Part shown: positions 1-6,017 of the stretch, piece after piece
Layout of the letters: each line of letters starts with the position of its first letter
How positions within the stretch are numbered: the stretch's first letter is position 1
Assembly (NCBI GenBank): GCA_027011835.1
Contig: JALUZN010000369.1
Coordinates: 1 to 6,812 of the forward strand
From: Draconibacterium sp.
Lineage (GTDB): Bacteria > Bacteroidota > Bacteroidia > Bacteroidales > Prolixibacteraceae
Direction: 5' to 3'
Length of the DNA: 6,812 nt
Notes under the pieces: model-generated
Told to the model about the DNA's origin: nothing
What the model saw: the letters and a program-made list of their open reading frames with translations, nothing else
The model's database searches: none
Program-made: the position numbers and the translations under genes

Positions 1-1
1 T

Positions 2-112
2 GACGAATTTTGTTATAAATTTAATCGAAGATATCACGGAGAAGCATTGTTCAACCGGCTTTTAGTGGCATGCGTGAGTTATAAAAACGAGTTTGGGTAT
101 AAATACGGATAA
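2..112 (+). CDS. 3' end of a probable IS1595-family (ISXO2-like) transposase, partial at the window edge
   Basis: Frame 2 is open from the first base to a TAA at 110-112 and gives 36 residues beginning DEFCYKFNRR, then a stretch with LFNRLLVAC, ending KYG. The pattern DEFxYxFNRR followed by a leucine-rich helix (LFxRLL) is the usual C-terminal end of ISXO2-like DDE transposases of the IS1595 family, which move DNA by cut or copy reactions with a DDE/N catalytic triad; the catalytic residues lie further left, outside the window. That assignment is family recognition from a short tail, so it is likely but not certain. The gene is convergent with meaB: its stop is 9 bp from the meaB stop. No terminal inverted repeat or terminator can be recognised in those 9 bp, so the right end of the element is either inside the end of meaB, lost, or not of the usual form. 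Confidence 0.7.
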   Translation, partial: DEFCYKFNRRYHGEALFNRLLVACVSYKNEFGYKYG

Positions 113-121
113 TCATATTAT

Positions 122-1237
122 TTATTTTAACTTCGAAAACAGATTGAGTAAATCCCAGGCAGCCGTAAACGAACTTTTTTTATCATTCAATACATCTTTT
201 TCAAAGTCATTCAATTTCTTTTTTATTTCCTGATGGTTGTAAAAGTTACGTTTTAGCTGTTCTTCAATGGTTTCGTGCATCCAGTAAATTGCCTGCCGGT
301 TTCTTCTTTCTGAAAAATATCTACTGTTTTCGGTTTGTAATTTATACGTTTCTATCTGTTCCCAAATATCGGAAACACCCTCGTTTTTTACTGCCGAACA
401 GGTTAATACATTTGGAGTCCATCCCGACTCTTTTTTAGGGAAAAGATGAATGGCATTTTGGTATTGAACGCGTGCCATTTGCGCTTTTTTGACGTTGTTG
501 CCATCGGCTTTGTTTATTGCAATAACATCGGCCATTTCCATAATTCCCCGTTTTATTCCCTGAAGTTCGTCGCCTGCACCTGCCAGCATTAACAGAAGGA
601 AAAAATCGGTCATTGAGTGCACGGCGGTTTCGCTCTGGCCTACACCAACAGTTTCAATAAAGATATGATTAAACCCGGCTGCTTCGCAAAGAATAATAGT
701 TTCGCGGGTTTTACGGGCAACACCTCCCAACGAGCCTGCCGACGGACTTGGCCTGATGTATGCATTTTTGTTGCCTGCCAATTCTTCCATTCGTGTTTTG
801 TCGCCAAGAATACTACCTTTTGTGTTTTCGCTGCTCGGGTCAATGGCCAATACGGCCAGCTTTTTACCTTTATTGGTTAAATAACTTCCCAATGCTTCAA
901 TAAATGTGCTTTTACCCACACCGGGAACGCCGGTAATTCCAATGCGGATTGATTTTCCACTGTACGGTAAACATTCGGAAATAATCTCTTGTGCCAATTT
1001 TTGGTGCTTTTCGTTTGCACTTTCAACCAGCGTAACAGCTTTGCTTAAAATGGTAATGTCGCCACGTAAAATTCCTTCAACATATTGTTGAGTGGAAAGC
1101 AGTTTTCTACTCTTTTTAAGGAAACGTTTTACCGACTCGTTGTCCACCGATTCGGGCTGAGGAATTCCTTCGTTTACTTTTAACCCTTTGTAATCGGAAT
1201 TATTCTCAATATGGTGGTCTAAATTTTTATCTGACAT
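122..1237 (-). CDS. meaB: MeaB/ArgK-type GTPase, chaperone of methylmalonyl-CoA mutase
   Basis: A 371-residue cytoplasmic G3E-family P-loop GTPase. In characterised relatives it binds adenosylcobalamin-dependent methylmalonyl-CoA mutase, gates cofactor loading and protects the enzyme from inactivation, serving succinate/propionate interconversion. Visible motifs are Walker A GVPGVGKS (103-110), AIDPSS (131-136), the ETVGVGQSE segment (195-203), the long SMTDFFLLLMLAGAGDELQGIK-type switch region (about 208-229, only named in part here) and the guanine-specificity motif NKAD (242-245). The C-terminal helical part (about 305-371) is the usual dimerisation arm and looks complete. About 35 polar residues precede the first conserved helix, a modest N-terminal extension; the annotated ATG is the one nearest to the candidate promoter, and no Shine-Dalgarno is present, as is normal in this phylum. 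The mutase genes, often adjacent to meaB, are not in the window. The ArgK name reflects an old, superseded kinase assignment. Confidence 0.96.
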   Translation of the reverse strand: MSDKNLDHHIENNSDYKGLKVNEGIPQPESVDNESVKRFLKKSRKLLSTQQYVEGILRGDITILSKAVTLVESANEKHQKLAQEIISECLPYSGKSIRIGITGVPGVGKSTFIEALGSYLTNKGKKLAVLAIDPSSENTKGSILGDKTRMEELAGNKNAYIRPSPSAGSLGGVARKTRETIILCEAAGFNHIFIETVGVGQSETAVHSMTDFFLLLMLAGAGDELQGIKRGIMEMADVIAINKADGNNVKKAQMARVQYQNAIHLFPKKESGWTPNVLTCSAVKNEGVSDIWEQIETYKLQTENSRYFSERRNRQAIYWMHETIEEQLKRNFYNHQEIKKKLNDFEKDVLNDKKSSFTAAWDLLNLFSKLK

Positions 1238-1283
1238 TTCAAATTCTTATTTGAATGTAAAAGTATTACAAATTGAGCAATAC

Positions 1284-1314
1284 CAAATAGATAAAAAACA
1301 ATTCTTTGGTCAAT
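1284..1314 (-). promoter_or_regulatory. Candidate meaB promoter (Bacteroidota type)
   Basis: Read on the minus strand there is ATTG (1311-1314), a 19 bp spacer, and TCTATTTG (1284-1291). The Bacteroidota housekeeping consensus is TTTG, 19-21 bp, TAnnTTTG, so the match is one mismatch in each box with ideal spacing. It would start transcription roughly 40 bp before the meaB ATG. This is pattern matching in AT-rich DNA, and a second weaker TCAATTTG lies at 1271-1278. Confidence 0.4.
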
Positions 1315-1434
1315 TTATAACCCGGGCAAAAAAAGCTCACTTCATAATCCGGGTTGGCACAATATTTAAATAGATTTCCAAGGGCATTTAAACTTTTGTG
1401 TTGCCAGTCAAAGGGATGACATGATGTTAATTTT

Positions 1435-1700
1435 GCCCTATCGGGCGGATTTTACTTTTTGGCTTAGTCCAAAAAGTAAACAAAAAGCCCAAGGCTGCGT
1501 TCGCTTCACTTGGAAAAGCTACGCAATAACGACTAAAAATCCTGAACTCGTCGTACCTCCTCAGACAGCAGGATTTTTTTAACGTCGTTATTACTTGTTT
1601 TCCGGCTCACCGACCGAGGCCGTCGCTGCGGACTGGCTTTGAATCAACCGAAAGAGTATGATCTTCGGCAGGGGAAAGCCGGCTCATTAAATTTAAATTG
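1435..1700. repeat. Structured intergenic block of nested inverted repeats, probable dispersed genomic repeat
   Basis: No gene is seen between meaB and the DUF1573 gene (1238-1783), but its middle is full of pairing arms. GCCC/GGGC flank a TATC loop (1435-1446). A perfect 12 bp inverted repeat TTTACTTTTTGG / CCAAAAAGTAAA lies at 1451-1462 and 1469-1480 with a 6 nt loop. CCAAG/CTTGG pair at 1489-1493 and 1509-1513. A long imperfect hairpin pairs 1525-1544 with 1569-1592 (10 bp plus 9 bp around an internal bulge, 24 nt loop). CCGAA/TTCGG pair at 1648-1652 and 1664-1668, and CCGGCTCA is repeated directly at 1602-1609 and 1679-1686. The part from about 1600 to 1685 is visibly richer in G+C than its surroundings. 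All frames contain stops or lack a plausible start. It resembles the intergenic repeat families common in Bacteroidota; that, and the exact borders, are inference. Confidence 0.55.
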
Positions 1701-1728
1701 CCCAACGACCCGAAAGTTGAATTAATCC

Positions 1729-1768
1729 AAAAAAAAATGCTGCAAGTTTTTCTTGCAGCATTTTTTTT
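1729..1768. terminator. Strong bidirectional intrinsic terminator after the DUF1573 gene
   Basis: A perfect 9 bp stem TGCTGCAAG (1738-1746) / CTTGCAGCA (1752-1760) with a TTTTT loop is flanked by nine A on the left and eight T on the right, so the pairing can extend to 17 bp. On the minus strand it lies about 16 bp after the TAA of the DUF1573 gene and ends in a run of U, the classical Rho-independent form. Being symmetrical, it would also stop plus-strand transcription entering from the structured block. Confidence 0.9.
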
Positions 1769-1783
1769 ATTTTAAACGTATAA

Positions 1784-2878
1784 TTATTTTGCCGGAACAA
1801 TTACATTGCTCGTAATGCGCAAAACTGTTGTCGGATTTTTTGGGTCGTTTGTAATAACTGTAATCGATTTACTTTGGCGACCATGTTTACCGCGCGAGTT
1901 AAAGGTTACTTTTAGCGGTGCAGTTTCGCCGGCAGCAATAACTTTTTTAGCAGGCGCAACTGCTGTGCAGCCACACGAAGTGCGAACGCGACGAATTATT
2001 AGGTCCGATTTTCCTTTGTTGGTCATCATAAATGTGTGTTCTCTTTTCTCTCCCTGTTTCATTTCGCCAAAATCGAAAGAGCTTTCGGTAAACGAAACCA
2101 CCGGTGCATTTGCCAGTTGTTCGGGAGTTAAACCCGAGAAGTCCTCCTCAATTGTTGCACTAACTCCAATCGATGCTTTATAATCTTTACTTCCGTTTAG
2201 CGATAAATAGATACGGTTTGAACTAAATCCGAAAGTATTGGCTTCTTTTGCGTTGTAGGTAACACTTAACGTTCCTTTTCCTTTTGCAGGAATAGTTGAA
2301 GGAACAATAGTCACTTTTAAAAATTTAGGAACGGTACGCAATCCTACAGTAATTGGCTTATCGGTGTCGTTAATAAGCTCCAACTCTTTTGTTTCAACGG
2401 CATTTTGCTTTAAACGTGCAAAGCTGAGGTAATTTGTTTTAACACGTAAATCGCCAATTTTGCGTGGGTACTTTTCGGCTAATGTTTTTTCGCGCTGTGC
2501 AACAGTACCTTTAATTCGTAAAACAACCGAAGCATTTATTGCATTCGATTTTACTGTAACGGTTTTGTTAAACGAACCCGGACGATTTTTTGGGTTGTAG
2601 GTAACTTGTATTTCACCGGTACCATTTGGTTGTACAGGTTTTCTTGTCCATTTTGGAGTTGTACACCCGCACGAAGCATGAACGCTACTTAAAATTAGTG
2701 GTGCAGTACCTTCGTTTTTAAATTTAAATGTTGTGGTTTGCAATCCGGCAGCTTCTTTAAATGTGCCAAAGTCGTGCGCCACTTTTTCGAAAACAATTTT
2801 AGGTTTTTCTTGTGCAACAGCAACACTTACAGCTGCAACCAACGAAAAAACAATAAAAAACTGTAAAAACTTTTTCAT
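1784..2878 (-). CDS. Secreted DUF1573 protein with three Ig-like modules
   Basis: A 364-residue exported protein of unknown function. The N-terminus is a typical Sec signal peptide (basic MKK, hydrophobic 6-21, AVA cleavage site after residue 22, no lipobox), so it should be periplasmic or surface-exposed. Module 1 (about 27-125) and module 3 (about 258-360) are DUF1573 domains, each with the hallmark cysteine motif: SCGCTTP at 69-75 and SCGCTAV at 301-307, preceded by the HDFGTF or FDFGEM strand typical of the family. The middle part (about 140-243) has the same beta-sandwich rhythm (LSFARLKQ, ELELINDTDKPI, IPAKGKGTLSVTY) but no cysteine motif. DUF1573 domains are related to ASH/MSP-like immunoglobulin folds and are very common in Bacteroidota; no biochemical role is established. 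It has its own promoter candidate and terminator, so it is probably a single-gene unit. Confidence 0.9.
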   Translation of the reverse strand: MKKFLQFFIVFSLVAAVSVAVAQEKPKIVFEKVAHDFGTFKEAAGLQTTTFKFKNEGTAPLILSSVHASCGCTTPKWTRKPVQPNGTGEIQVTYNPKNRPGSFNKTVTVKSNAINASVVLRIKGTVAQREKTLAEKYPRKIGDLRVKTNYLSFARLKQNAVETKELELINDTDKPITVGLRTVPKFLKVTIVPSTIPAKGKGTLSVTYNAKEANTFGFSSNRIYLSLNGSKDYKASIGVSATIEEDFSGLTPEQLANAPVVSFTESSFDFGEMKQGEKREHTFMMTNKGKSDLIIRRVRTSCGCTAVAPAKKVIAAGETAPLKVTFNSRGKHGRQSKSITVITNDPKNPTTVLRITSNVIVPAK

Positions 2879-2918
2879 AATAATTTATTTTGGTTTGAAT
2901 TTTTAAATCCTATCACGA

Positions 2919-2926
2919 CAAATGTA
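2919..2926 (-). promoter_or_regulatory. Candidate -7 element of the DUF1573 gene
   Basis: On the minus strand the octamer TACATTTG matches TAnnTTTG completely and lies 41-48 bp before the ATG, which would leave a leader of roughly 35 nt. The expected -33 TTTG box is not clear; the sequence around 2940-2950 (GTTTAA on the minus strand) is only a weak, too-close candidate. Confidence 0.45.
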
Positions 2927-2998
2927 ATAATACGTTCTGTTTAAACTGTTAACCACTTTTAATATTTTGTTAATGAAGTGTTAATGTGGGATTTTTAG

Positions 2999-3074
2999 AA
3001 CCAGTAACCAGTAACCAGTAACCAGTAACCAGTAACCAGCAACCAGTAGCCAGTAGCCAGCAACCAGTAACCAG
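2999..3074. repeat. Heptanucleotide tandem repeat (AACCAGT), about 10.9 copies
   Basis: Units of AACCAGT run without interruption from 2999. Copies 1-5 and 7 and 10 are perfect; copy 6 is AACCAGC, copy 8 is AGCCAGT, copy 9 is AGCCAGC, and the last copy is cut to AACCAG. The perfect units are at the left end and the variants at the right, so the array probably grew or shrinks from the left. It lies between the end of nadE and the promoter region of the DUF1573 gene, both on the minus strand, and is not within a recognisable gene. The same kind of array is familiar in intergenic DNA of Bacteroidota, which is recollection and not a search result. Confidence 0.97.
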
Positions 3075-3151
3075 AACACGAATTAAATTCCTGTATACGC
3101 CTTCGGGAGATTTCTTCGGAACAACAAATTATTGTTTAGCCAACCTGATAA

Positions 3152-4795
3152 TTAATATTTTGCAACCAGTGGCATTTTGCGCCCAAATCCAAATGCTTTA
3201 GAGCTAACCCGTAAAATTGGAGCTGCCTGAAAACGTTTGTATTCATTCATATTTACCATTCTTATTACCCGCCGTACAACCGTTTCGTCGAAACCCAGAG
3301 CGGCAATCTCTTTGGGCGATTTATTAAGCTCGATGTAGTTAAAAAGCATTTCATCGAGTTCTTCGTATTCGGGCAGCGAATCGGTGTCTTTTTGGTCGGG
3401 GCGCAACTCGGCCGATGGTGGTTTTACAATTGTATTTTCCGGAATTATTTCACCATCTCTGTTTATAAACCGTGCCAGCCTGTACACTTCCAGTTTATAA
3501 ACGTCGCCCAGCACGGCAAGTCCGCCATTCATATCTCCATACAATGTTCCGTAGCCAACTGCACTTTCGCTTTTATTGGTTGTGTTCAGTAAAATGTGGC
3601 CAAATTTATTCGATATTGCCATCATATAAATTCCTCGCGTACGAGCCTGAATATTCTCTTCGGTAACATCGGGTTTGCGCCCTTCGAAAAGCGGTGCTAG
3701 CTCTTGCTCAAACCGGTCGACTGCACTCTGAATATTTACAATATCGTATCGAATGTTGAGGTTTTCGGCAAGTTCGCGGGCATCGTCTATGCTGTGGTCC
3801 GACGAATATTTCGACGGCAACAGCAGCACTCTTACATTTTCGGCACCCAGAGCACGAACTGCCAATGCCACAACTACTGCCGAGTCGATTCCGCCTGAAA
3901 GTCCGAGTGTAGCCTTTTTAAATCCCATTTTTTTGAAATAGTCGCGAATTCCCAGCACCAGTGCATCGTGAATTTTTTCGGTAGTTCCGGTGGGGCGTTG
4001 AAGCTGTTTAGCTCCCACCTGTTTTGTGTCGACCAATAAACTATCTTCGTTAAAGTAGCCGAGTTCTTTTATAATGTCGCCGTTTTCGTTAATAAAAACC
4101 GAACCTCCGTCGAAAATAAGTTCGGTTTGGGCACCCACCTGATTGACATAAAAAATGGGGGTTTTATAGTTTTGCGCTTTGCTAATCAGCATATTCTTCC
4201 GCCATCCCTCCTGATTGTACGAAAATGGCGATGCCGAAATATTCACCACAAAATCGGGGTTTAATTTCGATAGCTCTTCCATTGGCGAAATCTGATACAG
4301 TTTATCTTTGCCAAATTCGCTTTCGGTGGGCAGTTCATCCCATAAATCTTCGCAAATGGTAATGGCAATTTTTTCGCCTTTGTACTCCACAATTTCAAAA
4401 TCGCGATTCGGTTCAAAATGGCGGTACTCGTCGAAAATATCGTAGGTTGGCAGTAATGTTTTTTTATGAATGCTTTTTATCTCACCATCGGCCAAAAAGA
4501 AAGCCGAGTTAAAAAGTTGTTTCCCGCGCTCGTTCTCGTTAATTTTTGGTGCACCAATAATGGCGGCCACTCCAATACAATTTGCTGCAATTTCGGAAAC
4601 GGCCACGCCGGCTTTCCTGATAAACTCTTTTTTCTCCAGTAAATCGTTCGGATAATAACCGGTTACCGAGAGTTCGGAAAAAACAACCAAATCGGCACCA
4701 TGGGTTTTCGCACTTTTTATTTGGTCGATAATTTTTTCCGAATTTCCCTTAAAATCGCCAATGGTATAATTTAACTGAGCAAGTACAACTTTCAT
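3152..4795 (-). CDS. nadE: Glutamine-dependent NAD+ synthetase
   Basis: A 547-residue cytoplasmic enzyme that makes NAD+ from nicotinic acid adenine dinucleotide, ATP and glutamine, the last step of NAD synthesis. The N-terminal half (about 1-265) is a nitrilase-type glutaminase with the full triad in context: E41 in FSELSVTGY, K112 in HKKTLLPTYD and C148 in ITICEDLWD. It releases ammonia that passes to the C-terminal synthetase (about 272-547). That domain has the ATP pyrophosphatase loop SGGIDSA (300-306), the NTTNKSE segment (404-410) and GDMNGGLAVLGDVYK (420-434) of the substrate site. The length fits the compact bacterial two-domain form, and both active sites look intact. The start is secure because the nitrilase strand MKVVLAQLNY begins at residue 1. 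The gene is divergent from gldB, 142 bp away. No convincing terminator is seen after its stop, only the weak AACAA/TTGTT pairing at 3123-3136. Confidence 0.97.
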   Translation of the reverse strand: MKVVLAQLNYTIGDFKGNSEKIIDQIKSAKTHGADLVVFSELSVTGYYPNDLLEKKEFIRKAGVAVSEIAANCIGVAAIIGAPKINENERGKQLFNSAFFLADGEIKSIHKKTLLPTYDIFDEYRHFEPNRDFEIVEYKGEKIAITICEDLWDELPTESEFGKDKLYQISPMEELSKLNPDFVVNISASPFSYNQEGWRKNMLISKAQNYKTPIFYVNQVGAQTELIFDGGSVFINENGDIIKELGYFNEDSLLVDTKQVGAKQLQRPTGTTEKIHDALVLGIRDYFKKMGFKKATLGLSGGIDSAVVVALAVRALGAENVRVLLLPSKYSSDHSIDDARELAENLNIRYDIVNIQSAVDRFEQELAPLFEGRKPDVTEENIQARTRGIYMMAISNKFGHILLNTTNKSESAVGYGTLYGDMNGGLAVLGDVYKLEVYRLARFINRDGEIIPENTIVKPPSAELRPDQKDTDSLPEYEELDEMLFNYIELNKSPKEIAALGFDETVVRRVIRMVNMNEYKRFQAAPILRVSSKAFGFGRKMPLVAKY

Positions 4796-4864
4796 ATAAA
4801 ACGTTTATTTTAAAACGAAAAGGAAAAATACGCTTTTCACTTTTAAAGATTTAAATATTGATTG

Positions 4865-4896
4865 CAAATCTCCACTTTTTAGTTCAATTTCGCAAT
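4865..4896 (-). promoter_or_regulatory. Candidate nadE promoter
   Basis: The minus strand shows ATTG (4893-4896), a 20 bp spacer and GAGATTTG (4865-4872), each box one base from the Bacteroidota consensus TTTG / TAnnTTTG with normal spacing. It would give a leader of about 60 nt ahead of the nadE ATG. I see no conserved hairpin or NAD riboswitch-like structure in that leader. Confidence 0.35.
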
Positions 4897-4922
4897 AATA
4901 TTTATGCTGAACCGTATTGAAT

Positions 4923-4930
4923 TAAATTTG
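4923..4930 (+). promoter_or_regulatory. Candidate -7 element of gldB, very close to its ATG
   Basis: TAAATTTG matches TAnnTTTG exactly and ends only 7 bp before the gldB ATG at 4938. If used, transcription would begin within a few bases of the start codon, so the mRNA would be nearly leaderless. The -33 position (about 4900-4905, ATTTAT) does not carry a clear TTTG, which weakens the call. Confidence 0.35.
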
Positions 4931-4937
4931 ATATAAG

Positions 4938-5954
4938 ATGAGACAGGTAAAACCGATATTTTTTTTACTGCTAATTGTAACTGTTTTAGGAGCTTGCAAT
5001 CGTAATCCGCTAAAAGTAGATATTTTGAAAAGTAAAAAAGAGGTTAAATTTGTACGGTTCGATAAGGAACTTTTTGCACTTCCATTAAAAGACACATTAG
5101 CCGAAATATCGGAGCTTAGCAATAAATATCCCGATTTCTTTAACCTTTTTACATCACGCATAATTCGTATCGGAAGAGTTGGCGATGCAGAATTTCCTCA
5201 ATTACTTGCACGGTTTTTAACCGATACAATGATTTTAAACGTTGAGAGAATTGTGAACGAGAGGTATCCCGATTTTGAAAAAACAGAGAAACAGATAAAC
5301 AAGGCATTTAAGTATTACCAGTATCATTTCCCCGAAAAAGAGGTTCCAACGGTTTACGTTTACACTTCGGGGTTTAATCAGTCGGTGGTTACCTACAAAA
5401 ATAGTATTGGAATTAGTCTCGACAAATATCTTGGTCGTAATTGCCGGTATTATAAGAAGTTAAGTACGGCGCCGCAATATAAAATAACCAATATGCATAA
5501 GGCAAAAATTCCTTCCGATGTTGCTTATGCGTGGGCTTCGGCTCAGTTTGGCGAGCAAAACCGAGCAACAAACTTAATTGGGAATATGATTCATCAGGGG
5601 AAATTAATGTATTTTGTCGATGCACTTTTGCCCGATGTTCACGATTCGCTAAAAATAGGATACACCACAAAACAACTCAATTTCTGTAAAAATAACGAAG
5701 CCGAAATGTGGAAATATTTAGTTGAAAGAAAGATGCTGTTTTCGACCAAACGAATGGACATTGTTCGTTACATAAACGATGGCCCAACCACCAGCGGTTT
5801 CCCTCTCGAAGCTCCGGGGCGGGCAGGAATATGGCTGGGATGGCAAATTGTTCGTCAGTATATGAAAAAGTTCCCGGAAACCACGCTGAAACAGTTAATG
5901 CTAAACAACGACTATCAGCAAATTTTAAACGATTCGGAATATTTCCCCGAGTAA
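4938..5954 (+). CDS. gldB: Gliding motility lipoprotein GldB
   Basis: A 338-residue lipoprotein. The signal MRQVKPIFFLLLIVTVLGAC ends in the lipobox LGAC, with C20 as the lipidated residue. The rest agrees with the GldB family throughout: KFVRFDKELF (37-46) near the N-terminus, YPDFFNLFTSRIIRIG (64-79), NMIHQGKLMYFVDALLPD (216-233) and the signature PGRAGIWLGWQIVRQYM (293-309). In Flavobacterium johnsoniae gldB is required for gliding, but homologues occur in many non-gliding Bacteroidota, and its biochemical role is unknown, so motility should not be concluded from this gene. In Flavobacterium gldC follows gldB; here a glycosidase-like lipoprotein follows instead. The arrangement next to nadE is common in the phylum as I recall it. 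The whole gene is intact, and the start is fixed by the signal peptide. Confidence 0.93.
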   Translation: MRQVKPIFFLLLIVTVLGACNRNPLKVDILKSKKEVKFVRFDKELFALPLKDTLAEISELSNKYPDFFNLFTSRIIRIGRVGDAEFPQLLARFLTDTMILNVERIVNERYPDFEKTEKQINKAFKYYQYHFPEKEVPTVYVYTSGFNQSVVTYKNSIGISLDKYLGRNCRYYKKLSTAPQYKITNMHKAKIPSDVAYAWASAQFGEQNRATNLIGNMIHQGKLMYFVDALLPDVHDSLKIGYTTKQLNFCKNNEAEMWKYLVERKMLFSTKRMDIVRYINDGPTTSGFPLEAPGRAGIWLGWQIVRQYMKKFPETTLKQLMLNNDYQQILNDSEYFPE

Positions 5955-5985
5955 CAATAACCGAAATACAATTTAAAGTTTTTGC

Positions 5986-5993
5986 TAACTTTG
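5986..5993 (+). promoter_or_regulatory. Candidate -7 element of the propeller lipoprotein gene
   Basis: TAACTTTG fits TAnnTTTG exactly and ends 24 bp before the ATG at 6018, within the 63 bp gap after gldB. No clear -33 box is found 19-21 bp upstream. If functional, the gene is transcribed on its own and not only by read-through from gldB; no terminator is seen in the gap. Confidence 0.4.
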
Positions 5994-6017
5994 GGGATTA
6001 AACTTAACTAAACTGTT

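Noticed and set aside
617..880. Plus-strand open frame of 87 codons inside meaB, and the overlapping frames at 640-843 and 906-1091
   Set aside because: They lie wholly within meaB, whose frame has all GTPase motifs; the translations are cysteine- and aromatic-rich with no family resemblance, as expected of shadows.
1319..1355. AACCCGG/CCGGGTT as an integron attC site
   Set aside because: The core sequences do not fit RYYYAAC/GTTRRRY in the right orientation and there is no integrase or cassette gene nearby.
1238..1783. A small protein gene in the gap between meaB and the DUF1573 gene
   Set aside because: No frame has a start, reasonable length and protein-like composition; the conserved-looking features are inverted repeats.
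1806..2183. Plus-strand frame of 125 codons inside the DUF1573 gene
   Set aside because: It is antisense to conserved DUF1573 codons including the second cysteine motif and shows no recognisable domain.
2999..3074. The AACCAGT array as a CRISPR array
   Set aside because: The units are 7 bp and directly contiguous, with no spacers; it is a simple tandem repeat.
3123..3136. AACAA-ATTA-TTGTT as the nadE terminator
   Set aside because: The stem is only 5 bp, AT-rich, and lies before the stop on the minus strand's downstream side without a following U run.
3392..3941. Several plus-strand frames of 62-66 codons inside nadE, and one at 4470-4655
   Set aside because: All are antisense to intact nadE catalytic regions and overlap each other in different frames.
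5413..5670. Minus-strand frame of 85 codons inside gldB, and the one at 4922-5161
   Set aside because: Both are opposite the well-matched GldB frame, with no upstream signals and no family similarity.
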